Shown: positions 1 through 5,868 of the stretch, one piece after another | Layout of the letters: each line of letters begins with the position of its first letter | Position numbering within the stretch: position 1 is the stretch's first letter | NCBI GenBank assembly: GCA_005116745.1 | Contig: SWDS01000010.1 | Location: 236,308-300,307 of the forward strand | DNA from: Nitrospira sp. | GTDB lineage: Bacteria; Nitrospirota; Nitrospiria; Nitrospirales; Nitrospiraceae | DNA length: 64,000 bases | Direction of reading: 5' to 3' | Made by a program: the position numbers and the translations under genes | The notes under the pieces: generated by a model | What the model saw: the letters and a program-made list of their open reading frames with translations, nothing else | Told to the model about the DNA's origin: nothing | Database searches by the model: none

Positions 1-70
1 ATCGGCCTTTTGCGCGTCACCTCACCGCTGGAGCTGTTAAGTAAGTGCCATTCGGTACCGACCCGATTCG

Positions 71-688
71 TCAAAAAATTCTTTTATAATGTTTTGAGTG
101 AACACCTGATTCGTCGGCGAAACCAAGGGATCCCTTGTCTGGGCTGCCGGTATCATTCAAGTCGATACGGTAGTAGCCACGAACTTGCTCCATGGCCACC
201 TCGAATGGAACGCCATTCGGATAAAGCGTCCCGGGCGCATGGGCTCCTCGTGTCAGCGTACGGATCGTATCTACTTCCGCGAGTTGCTTGTCTGAAAAGA
301 TGTAGATGTCGGCAATGGTGTGATCACCCAGTTTGTGGCCGGGTGTGGTCGAGGGAAGCAATTCACCGAGGGTGCCCTTCAGGCGTGCTTGCTTGAGGCG
401 TTGCAAGAGAGCGACGATCTGGCTATCCGTCGCTTGTGAGGGAACGATTAAGCCCAGGGTGTTCATCTCCAAGATCGTCGTCTGGACCTTAAACATGACA
501 GGCGCGGCTTCCGGATCCTCGATGACCGAGACAGTGGGACCTTCAGTCCCGGCGGCTTGTTTGTTCCTCGAACTGGGGACGATCAGGGCCACGAACAACC
601 AGAGTCCCATGAGGATGCCGAATACCACGAGCAGCGGATGAGCGCCGGCACGCTTTCCCTCTTCGTAGGGTCCTTTGTCCTTCGTCAT
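71..688 (-). CDS. Membrane-anchored hypothetical protein
   Basis: I do not recognise the family. The 205-residue product has a charged, lysine-rich N-terminus, then one hydrophobic helix (about residues 18-37), then a hydrophilic domain of about 165 residues. This fits a single-pass protein with its bulk outside the cytoplasm. No catalytic motif or cysteine pair is visible. Its ATG overlaps the stop codon of the upstream mazG gene by 4 bases, so the two are probably translated together. That does not by itself show a shared function. The start is supported by this coupling. Confidence 0.7.
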   Translation of the reverse strand: MTKDKGPYEEGKRAGAHPLLVVFGILMGLWLFVALIVPSSRNKQAAGTEGPTVSVIEDPEAAPVMFKVQTTILEMNTLGLIVPSQATDSQIVALLQRLKQARLKGTLGELLPSTTPGHKLGDHTIADIYIFSDKQLAEVDTIRTLTRGAHAPGTLYPNGVPFEVAMEQVRGYYRIDLNDTGSPDKGSLGFADESGVHSKHYKRIF

Positions 689-1560
689 GGGGCGCGATCT
701 CCGGCGTGAGAGGTGGTGTCCGGCTGTGGTTTTTGTAATCGTCGCTTGGCTTCATCCCACAGCTCGTCCATTTCGGCCAGCGTCATGTCCGTTAGCGCCG
801 TGCCTTTCACCGCTGCTTGCGTTTCAACCAGATGAAATCGATCGATAAAGCGATTGGTCGACCGGCGAAGCGCCTCTTCCGGGTTGACCTTGACGAAGCG
901 GGCGAGATTGACCAGAGAGAACAGAATATCTCCTAGTTCCGCTTCAATATCGGTTTGCCTGCCGGGCTGGTTTGGGCCTGACTCTGCCTGAGCCAGCGCC
1001 TCCTTCAACTCGCCGACTTCCTCCGCCACTTTTCCGAAGATTTGTTCGAGGCCTGTCGCATTCTGCGGCCAATCAAATCCGACCCGGGCGGCTCTGGCTT
1101 GTGTTTGATAGGCCCGGAGCAGGGCCGGCAAGGTTTTCGGCACGCCGTCCAGGGCGGAGCGTGCGCCACCGGCCGCCGTTCGCTCGGCACGTTTAATGTC
1201 TTCCCATTGACTGATGACCTGTTCGCTATTCGTGACGCCGGCAGTTTGATCGCTGGTCCCGAAGACATGGGGGTGCCTGCGAATGAGTTTCTCCGCGAGC
1301 GTCTCCAGCACCTCGTCAATCGTGAACGATTTGCTTTCAGCGGCGATCTGGCTGTGAAAAATAACTTGTAGGAGCACATCGCCTAGCTCCTCCCGCAGTT
1401 TGGCATCGTCGCGCTGGTCGATCGTCTCCAAAACCTCGTACGTTTCTTCAAGCAGGTAGGGCTTCAACGACTCGTGGGTCTGCTTCCGATCCCAAGGACA
1501 GCCGTTCGCGGCGCGGAGCGCCGCCATGATACCGACGAGGTTGGCAAATCGTTCTGACAT
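685..1560 (-). CDS. mazG: Nucleoside triphosphate pyrophosphohydrolase MazG
   Basis: MazG hydrolyses (d)NTPs to the monophosphate and pyrophosphate, clearing abnormal nucleotides or tuning nucleotide pools in the cytoplasm. The protein has the two tandem MazG domains of the long form. The first carries the acidic Mg-binding helices EETYE and EELGD. The second carries EEVGE and ELGD. I chose the ATG at 1560 (protein begins MSERFANLVG), because the in-frame codon 36 bases upstream adds an unusual N-terminus. Length of about 291 residues is normal. It is the first gene of a two-gene minus-strand unit, overlapping the next start by 4 bases. Confidence 0.93.
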   Translation of the reverse strand: MSERFANLVGIMAALRAANGCPWDRKQTHESLKPYLLEETYEVLETIDQRDDAKLREELGDVLLQVIFHSQIAAESKSFTIDEVLETLAEKLIRRHPHVFGTSDQTAGVTNSEQVISQWEDIKRAERTAAGGARSALDGVPKTLPALLRAYQTQARAARVGFDWPQNATGLEQIFGKVAEEVGELKEALAQAESGPNQPGRQTDIEAELGDILFSLVNLARFVKVNPEEALRRSTNRFIDRFHLVETQAAVKGTALTDMTLAEMDELWDEAKRRLQKPQPDTTSHAGDRAP

Positions 1561-1723
1561 GGCTCTACCGTCGGAAAAAAAACAGTCTCGATGCAATGGA
1601 TTGGCTCGCCACTGTATACCGAGAACTGCCGTCGCTTCAATGGCGTCGGTGAGCGACGGGTAGAACTTGACGGTGGGTATGAATCGGCGGAAAATGTGCC
1701 CGGCTTGTTATTGCCCCTTATGA

Positions 1724-1915
1724 ACAGCGCGTACGAAACGAGCCACGTGCCATACGTTCAGCCATTCGTTTGCCACGCACCTAATCGAAAGCGGCTCTGA
1801 CATTCGAACCGTCCAGGAGTTGTTGAGGCATTGCGATGTCAAAACGACAATGATCTATACGCACGTCCTTCATCGCGGGCCAGCCGGGGTCCGTAGTCCG
1901 CTGGATGGGATGTAA
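1724..1915 (+). pseudogene. intI: Integron integrase remnant (C-terminal end)
   Basis: Read from 1724 to the TAA at 1913-1915, the sequence encodes about 63 residues that match the C-terminus of a tyrosine recombinase. It has the box II motif HSFATHL, then [10 protein letters not shown], then TTMIYTHVL with the presumed catalytic tyrosine, ending [13 protein letters not shown]. The THVL..RG..GVRSPLD ending is typical of integron integrases rather than phage integrases. An in-frame TGA lies directly upstream (1721-1723), and no catalytic N-terminal part is present, so this is a fragment. The usual arginine of HxxR is replaced (HSFATH follows CHTFS rather than CHTFR). It lies on the same strand as the cassettes that follow. 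Confidence 0.82.
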
Positions 1916-2252
1916 GCCTCTTCAATGAGGGGATGTTATGCGGATCCGTATAACCTCCCGTGAGAAATGGCCCCGCAGTCGCAACTCATTGGACTGACAA
2001 TGGTTATAGCGTATTGTTCAGGAACAATAGCAGTGTGTTACACGGACAGATATAGACAGATCCGGTTCTTATGCGGATGGGCCTAAACATAGTTGAGCCG
2101 ACGCTTCGCGTCGACTCAATGGCCCCGCGGATGGACCTCCGCTGGCTGACCCGCGAAGCGCGGCCCAACCCGCAGATCAGCGGACACCCGCTGCGCAAAA
2201 GTCGTTTGTTCTGCGGCCGCCGCTGATCCGCGGGGGCCGCTGAGGTCAAAAG
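1916..2252. other. Structured region between integrase remnant and first cassette
   Basis: No gene is visible in this stretch. It holds a 20-base near-palindrome at 1935-1954 (GTTATGCGGATCCGTATAAC). An attC-like hairpin sits at 2079-2125: outer arms GGGCC/GGCCC enclose TTGAG.CGACG/CGTCG.CTCAA, with GCCTAAAC at 2081-2088. A long inverted repeat spans 2134-2247, with outer arms GACCTC/GAGGTC and inner arms GATCAGCGG/CCGCTGATC. The sequence TTATGCGGAT occurs at both the 1935 palindrome and about 2069. By position this could hold the attI site or degenerate attC sites, but I cannot assign it with certainty. Confidence 0.4.
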
Positions 2253-2879
2253 GTGCCTCCCTCTCACTACCAGGGCTACTGCTTCCGAATCGACGAGGCA
2301 AAGCGTCTCGCCAGCCTCGCGGGAGCGGAAATTGATATGCGTGCTGTTGTCGACGTCTGCGAACGTCTAGATGCACTGGGGGATACTTCGAAGTTGGACT
2401 TTGTTCTTTGGGAAGCACTGTCTGGTGCCGCGGTTATCCGCTACGGTCGGTGCTTTAAGCAGGGCGTTCGTCATTACCTTCCTACACGAGCCCTTTCGGC
2501 GGCACCGCACGAACTTCAAGAAACACATGCGTTCGTCATCGCGCTTCGAGACAAGCACGTTGCTCATTCGGTGAACCCATTTGAAGAAAATGAGGTCACG
2601 GTGCAGATAGGTGACCATTTCAACTCATCACAAGAAATCACCTCAGTGAACACCGCCCATGGTCGTGTTCTTGGTCTGTTGTTCGGAATGCCCGCCCAGT
2701 TGGGCGAGCTTGCGAAATGGTGGCTTGGTTGGCTGAATCGCGAAGGCAAGATTGAACGCGAAAAGTTGGTGTCCCTTGCTAGAACATTCACTCTTGAGGC
2801 ATTGAAACGCCAACCCCAAGGAGTTCTCGGTGCCGATACAGGCCGCCATACAGTTACAAAGAGACGGAAGCGTCCATGA
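2253..2879 (+). CDS. Cassette-borne hypothetical protein
   Basis: A 208-residue soluble protein of unknown function. It opens with a GTG, and the stop at 2877-2879 falls directly before an attC site, as expected for an integron gene cassette. The middle contains RDKHVAHSVNPFEENEV, a conserved-looking stretch I associate with cassette-encoded and other orphan proteins of unknown role. The C-terminus is basic (KRRKRP). No membrane segment or catalytic motif is evident. The start is uncertain, since other in-frame starts exist a little downstream, and no clear ribosome binding site distinguishes them. Confidence 0.65.
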   Translation: MPPSHYQGYCFRIDEAKRLASLAGAEIDMRAVVDVCERLDALGDTSKLDFVLWEALSGAAVIRYGRCFKQGVRHYLPTRALSAAPHELQETHAFVIALRDKHVAHSVNPFEENEVTVQIGDHFNSSQEITSVNTAHGRVLGLLFGMPAQLGELAKWWLGWLNREGKIEREKLVSLARTFTLEALKRQPQGVLGADTGRHTVTKRRKRP

Positions 2880-2880
2880 C

Positions 2881-2967
2881 CTCTAACATGGCGCTCAACC
2901 TCGGTCCCTTCGGTCGCTGGACGCTGCGCGATAACGCCGCGCAGCGCCGGTTAGCTCTACGTTAGGC
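2881..2967 (+). repeat. attC recombination site (best preserved)
   Basis: The left end is CTCTAAC (R'' box) at 2881-2887 and the right end is GTTAGGC (R' box, GTTRRRY) at 2961-2967. Inside them lie GCTCAACC (L'') and GGTTAGCTC (L'), giving imperfect complementary arms. A further GC-rich hairpin sits in the centre (CGCTGCGCG/CGCGCAGCG). The length of 87 bases is normal for attC. It sits directly after one ORF and 8 bases before the next, as in a cassette array. Confidence 0.85.
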
Positions 2968-2975
2968 GAGCAAAT

Positions 2976-3455
2976 ATGCCGTACCGATCATCCGCTGGCT
3001 TGCTTCTGATTGTCAGCGCATTCGCATTCGTCTTGGGCCTATGGCGTCTTGCGAAATCGCGTCGGTGGCGTTTGTTTGCCGTGGTGACAACTGCGTTCTT
3101 TGGGTACGCAGCCCTCCTCTACGCCGTCTATCTGATCCCTGACACCCACCTCCGGCTGTGGACCGCGGCCGTGGTCCTAATTGGCTTTCCCGTGTGGATC
3201 ATGGCTGGCCCCATCGTGTATGGCATGTCGTCGCCTACACCAGAACAATTGTTGGGCGAAGGGTCACCTCATTCTTCTGCTCGCAGCATTCGGCGTCGGG
3301 GAGGAATCGTCTTTTTCCTCGGCGCGGCTGCGTGGTGCTATGGCGCATTCGGTTCAAATCTACCGCGCCAGATCGAACTGGTCGTACTCGCAGTAGCGCT
3401 TTATGGGTTTCTTCTCGGTGGCTATTGGCTACTCAATGGGCGGAAGCTCGCCTAA
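2976..3455 (+). CDS. Cassette-borne four-helix membrane protein
   Basis: A 159-residue hydrophobic protein starting 8 bases after an attC site. It has about four predicted membrane helices: residues 6-24, 34-54, 60-82 and 108-152 (the last a pair). A charged linker at about 87-107 contains RSIRRR. I recognise no family or active site. The stop codon overlaps the GCCTAAC box of the next attC-like site, a common cassette arrangement. The ATG at 2976 is the only sensible start, and there is almost no leader, so expression would depend on an upstream promoter. Confidence 0.7.
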   Translation: MPYRSSAGLLLIVSAFAFVLGLWRLAKSRRWRLFAVVTTAFFGYAALLYAVYLIPDTHLRLWTAAVVLIGFPVWIMAGPIVYGMSSPTPEQLLGEGSPHSSARSIRRRGGIVFFLGAAAWCYGAFGSNLPRQIELVVLAVALYGFLLGGYWLLNGRKLA

Positions 3456-3514
3456 CCACACAATCGAGAGGGACGCCCCGCAAGAGGAACGCCACTCATT
3501 GTGAACGTTGAGGC
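3450..3514 (+). repeat. Degenerate attC-like site
   Basis: GCCTAAC at 3450-3456 forms the R'' box. The right end reads GTTGAGGC (3507-3514), which is GTTAGGC with one inserted base. Between them CAATCGAGAGG pairs imperfectly with CCACTCATTG, so the extrahelical palindromic layout of attC remains. The damaged R' box suggests the site no longer recombines well. Confidence 0.6.
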
Positions 3515-3607
3515 TGTAGACCCTCCCCCCAGGCCCCTCTCTCCCATAGAGATAATTTGACGCACTGCGAACAAAGCATGGGGGCAAGTCTTGTAATTAC
3601 GCATCCA

Positions 3608-3684
3608 GCCTAACTGGACGCTCAACCGGAGCGCGGTCTTATTTTTCAGCTTTCCATGCCGCGCCCGGTAGCTTTACGTCAGCC
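3608..3684 (+). repeat. Degenerate attC-like site
   Basis: Begins with GCCTAAC (3608-3614) followed by GCTCAACCGG (L''). The right side reads CCCGGTAGCTTTACGTCAGCC, which aligns with the CCGGTTAGCTC..ACGTTAGGC pattern of an attC right half but has substitutions in L' and R'. The stretch 3515-3607 before it contains no gene. That stretch does contain GGCAAGTCTTGTAATTAC-GCAT (3583-3604), a near copy of the promoter region at 3903-3924. Confidence 0.55.
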
Positions 3685-3712
3685 GGACAGACAAACGCAG
3701 CAGAGAGCCACG

Positions 3713-3778
3713 ATGAAGTGTTTCGTGATCATGCCCTTCGCCCCGGAGTCTGGAAACGTCTATGCCATGATTCGCTGA
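3713..3778 (+). pseudogene. Truncated cassette gene, MKCFVIMPF-type N-terminus
   Basis: An ATG 28 bases after the preceding attC-like site opens a 21-codon frame beginning MKCFVIMPFAPE and ending in TGA at 3776-3778. Proteins starting (K)CFVIMPF are, in my memory, TIR-like or nucleoside-deoxyribosyltransferase-like proteins of well over 100 residues. This would therefore be the broken N-terminus of such a cassette gene. The stretch 3779-3887 holds no further readable part of it. The family assignment rests on one short motif. Confidence 0.45.
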
Positions 3779-3887
3779 AGCCACCTATGGGTCCGGATCT
3801 TCCATGATGCATCCCTGTAGCCAGCGGCTGCAGGTGTCCGATGCATACATCAAGAATATGGCCTCAATTCCGGGCTACAGAATTGAA

Positions 3888-3916
3888 TTGAATCGTCTCC
3901 GTGGCAAGTCTACAAT
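3888..3916 (+). promoter_or_regulatory. Sigma70-type promoter of the DUF433/DUF5615 pair
   Basis: TTGAAT (3888-3893), a 17-base spacer, then TACAAT (3911-3916). The start codon at 3923 lies only 7 bases beyond the -10 box. Transcription would therefore start at or next to the ATG, giving a leaderless mRNA. No ribosome binding site is visible before 3923, consistent with this. Confidence 0.55.
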
Positions 3917-3922
3917 TACCGC

Positions 3923-4141
3923 ATGATTGATTGGTCTTCTTGCCCAGCCGTTGAGCGTGACCCCGAGCGTGTGAGTGGCGCGTGGGTGTTTCGCGGCACA
4001 CGTGTTCCTGTGACTGCCCTCTTCCAGAATCTCGAAGATGGGGCACAGGTCTCAGACTTCATTGTCTGGTTTCCGGGTGTCACGCTCGAGCAAGTCCGCG
4101 CGGTGCTTGAGCATGCTGCCCGCTCTCTAGAAGCAGCTTAG
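3923..4141 (+). CDS. DUF433 domain antitoxin-like protein
   Basis: A 72-residue protein of the DUF433 family. It shows the family pattern in which a short strand region (residues 20-31, GAWVFRGTRVPV) leads into a winged-helix-like core (ALFQNLEDGAQVSDF). The end is the typical FPGVTLEQVRAVLEHA. DUF433 proteins are usually paired with a DUF5615 PIN-like protein and are regarded as antitoxins that bind DNA and the partner. The partner follows directly, with the stop TAG immediately followed by its GTG. The location among attC-like sites fits the known role of such pairs as stabilisers of cassette arrays. Confidence 0.82.
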   Translation: MIDWSSCPAVERDPERVSGAWVFRGTRVPVTALFQNLEDGAQVSDFIVWFPGVTLEQVRAVLEHAARSLEAA

Positions 4142-4462
4142 GTGCGCGTTCTGTTTGACCAGGGTACTCCGGTCCCTCTTCGCAAGTACCTTGCAGCTCA
4201 TCAGGTCACTACCACTTTTGAACTTGGTTGGAACTATCTGAAGAACGGTGAACTGCTGCAAAAATCGGAAGAGAGCGGCTTTTCCGTTCTGGTCACGACC
4301 GACCAGAATCTCCGATATCAGCAGAACCTCTTGAGTCGCAAGATGGCAATTGTTGTGCTGACGACAACCAGTTGGCCACGCATCGAACGCGAGGTTGAGA
4401 GGGTGACAAGGGCGGTTGATTCTGCCGAACCAAGCAGTTACGTTGAGATCCTTATTCCGTGA
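4142..4462 (+). CDS. DUF5615 PIN-like toxin
   Basis: A 106-residue protein of the DUF5615 (PIN-like, Mut7-C related) family. The N-terminal strand MRVLFDQGTPVPL carries the first conserved acidic residue (Asp6). SVLVTTDQNLRYQQN carries the second (TTDQN), both expected at a metal-dependent nuclease centre. These proteins are the likely toxin partner of DUF433. It starts with GTG directly after the TAG of the antitoxin gene, so translation is coupled. I infer an RNase role from the family, because the biochemistry of this group is not well settled. Confidence 0.8.
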   Translation: MRVLFDQGTPVPLRKYLAAHQVTTTFELGWNYLKNGELLQKSEESGFSVLVTTDQNLRYQQNLLSRKMAIVVLTTTSWPRIEREVERVTRAVDSAEPSSYVEILIP

Positions 4463-4537
4463 CCGCTACTACTCCGTTAGTCATGCGCAGCTGTCAGGAA
4501 CTCCACTCTTGTATCCCACTTCTTCCTTTCTTCTGAT

Positions 4538-4600
4538 GGCGAACACCGGTCACAGGGGACGGCCCGCTGCACAACTCGCTGCTGAACCGGACCGTTAGGC
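4538..4600 (+). repeat. attC-like site after the toxin gene
   Basis: The right end CCGTTAGGC (4592-4600) contains a clean R' box, GTTAGGC. To its left GAACCGGACCG could pair with CACCGGTC (4545-4552) next to GGCGAAC (4538-4544), which would be a weak R'' box. The left half is poorly conserved. About 75 bases lie between the toxin stop and this site and hold no gene. Confidence 0.5.
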
Positions 4601-4619
4601 GTCATTGATAGTACGGCTC

Positions 4620-5009
4620 ATGCTTCACCCCAATCAATTTAACGTCAACGATGCTTGGATTGCTTTTCGGCTCAATGATGCGCCTATTGTCATCGAGCGA
4701 GATGGCGACTTTGATTGCATCGCCTTGATGGACGCGGCGAGTTGCTACATTCTCGGTATGGAAATGTATTCTGCCCGCGCCACGGGTCCGTCCGCACCAG
4801 AGTTGCGCCACTTGCTGCGGCAGGGGCAGGGACGCGAAGGCAAGTTGCCGCAAAGGCTCTTCGTTGCAGAAGGATACGTTGCAGGCGCGATGTATGAGGA
4901 AGCAGCTCGCCTGAACATCGAGGTTGTCGTTGTTCCGGAGGATGACCTGCTCGTGTTCATTGGCGAAGCACGTGACGGGTTCAAGGAACGGTTTGGGAGA
5001 ACCCAGTGA
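4620..5009 (+). CDS. Cassette-borne hypothetical protein
   Basis: A 129-residue soluble protein of no family I recognise. It begins just after a GTTAGGC attC end, as cassette genes do. The sequence is mixed alpha/beta (for example VIERDGDFDCIALMD, LNIEVVVVPEDDLLVF). The pattern of an acidic strand end and PEDDLLVF is compatible with a small nuclease-like fold, but I see no definite catalytic set. I prefer the ATG at 4620. A TTG at 4605 in the same frame would add five residues. Confidence 0.6.
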   Translation: MLHPNQFNVNDAWIAFRLNDAPIVIERDGDFDCIALMDAASCYILGMEMYSARATGPSAPELRHLLRQGQGREGKLPQRLFVAEGYVAGAMYEEAARLNIEVVVVPEDDLLVFIGEARDGFKERFGRTQ

Positions 5010-5135
5010 CGCCTATGTTGCGCCATTGTCAGCAACGATGAACCAGCGTACGTGGTCCACAAAGGATTTCGAGTCAATATCCTGGCAGGACTGCCATGTT
5101 CCGAATACAAGTGCCAGGCAGAGCGAACGCAGTGC

Positions 5136-5170
5136 TGGCTAACTGGGCGGATTCAACCGGTCGACGCAAC
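5136..5170 (+). repeat. attC left half-site
   Basis: GGCTAACTGGGCGG-ATTCAACCGG closely resembles the left half (R'' and L'') of the attC-like site at 3608: GCCTAACTGGACG-CTCAACCGG. No L'/R' half follows. Instead a transposase fragment begins 23 bases later. The array appears to have been cut here. Confidence 0.45.
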
Positions 5171-5192
5171 ACCTTTGATTGAGGAGGTGTTT

Positions 5193-5270
5193 ATGGGCCG
5201 ACCTGCGGGATGGATGCAAAAGTTGACGGGGCGAGGCGCGATGCGCTCACCGGGTGCCCCGTCGGCTCGC
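5193..5270 (+). pseudogene. IS30-family transposase N-terminal fragment
   Basis: After a good ribosome binding site (GAGGAGGTG, 5181-5189), an ATG at 5193 opens MGRPAGWMQKLTGRGAMRSP, then GAPS. This is the characteristic N-terminus of one subgroup of IS30-family transposases. The similarity ends after about 25 codons. The helix-turn-helix and DDE catalytic parts are absent, and unrelated sequence leading to the next gene follows. No terminal inverted repeats can be assigned. Confidence 0.65.
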
Positions 5271-5344
5271 GCACGGACGGCTGGCGCCTTGCGACCGAAT
5301 AGGCCCTATGGTAGGGTACTGGGAATATTTGGGTGAGGGGAAAA

Positions 5345-5725
5345 ATGGCAGAGGAAGAGCAAGGGTTTGTTGTTCGTGATCGGCGAGCCAGCGGAGGAGC
5401 CGAGGCCGCTCCGGTCGCAGCGTCGCCTTCAAAACCGTCGATCTCCGCGACTTCGGCGGCGGAACCAGCGCAAGTGCCTCCGGTCACCTTCTCGTCGTTT
5501 GTGATCTCATTGGGCTCGTCGTCGCTCATGCTCATGGGCGAGCAACTGGACCCGAATCAGGCATCGATACCTGTCAACCTGCCTCAAGCCAAGGAAATCA
5601 TCGATCTGTTGTCTGTCTTGGAAGACAAGACGAAAGGCAATCTGACCTCTGACGAGCAGACGGTCCTGCGTGACATGCTGTATGCACTACGCATGAAGTA
5701 TGTCACGCTGGCATCACCGAAGTAG
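5345..5725 (+). CDS. DUF1844 domain protein
   Basis: A 126-residue protein. The first 45 residues are rich in Ala/Pro/Ser and probably disordered. The rest matches DUF1844 (FSSFVISLGSSSLMLMGEQ, then NLPQAKEIIDLLSVLEDKTKGNL, then LRMKYV). The family is small, cytoplasmic and of unknown function. The ATG at 5345 is preceded by GAGGGGAAA and is preferred over the in-frame GTG 12 bases upstream. Confidence 0.85.
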   Translation: MAEEEQGFVVRDRRASGGAEAAPVAASPSKPSISATSAAEPAQVPPVTFSSFVISLGSSSLMLMGEQLDPNQASIPVNLPQAKEIIDLLSVLEDKTKGNLTSDEQTVLRDMLYALRMKYVTLASPK

Positions 5726-5789
5726 TATCCCATCTTTCGGTCCTACTACGCCGCCGGGTCTCTGGACGCTGCGAGTTGTGCGGCAAACT

Positions 5790-5818
5790 TTGAGACTGTC
5801 TTGTAAGTCGGCTATAGT
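5790..5818 (+). promoter_or_regulatory. Promoter upstream of ntrY-like gene
   Basis: TTGAGA (5790-5795), a 17-base spacer, then TATAGT (5813-5818). The start codon at 5869 follows a purine-rich site (GAGGGGCGAG). The match suggests constitutive sigma70 transcription of the two-component pair. Confidence 0.55.
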
Positions 5819-5868
5819 GAGACAGGCTTCTGTTTCCATGCACTAATAGTCTCTAGAGGGGCGAGTGA

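Noticed and set aside
2079-2125. A certain attC site before the first cassette
   Set aside because: The hairpin is attC-like, but the right end GGCCCC does not match GTTRRRY, so I kept it only as a structured region.
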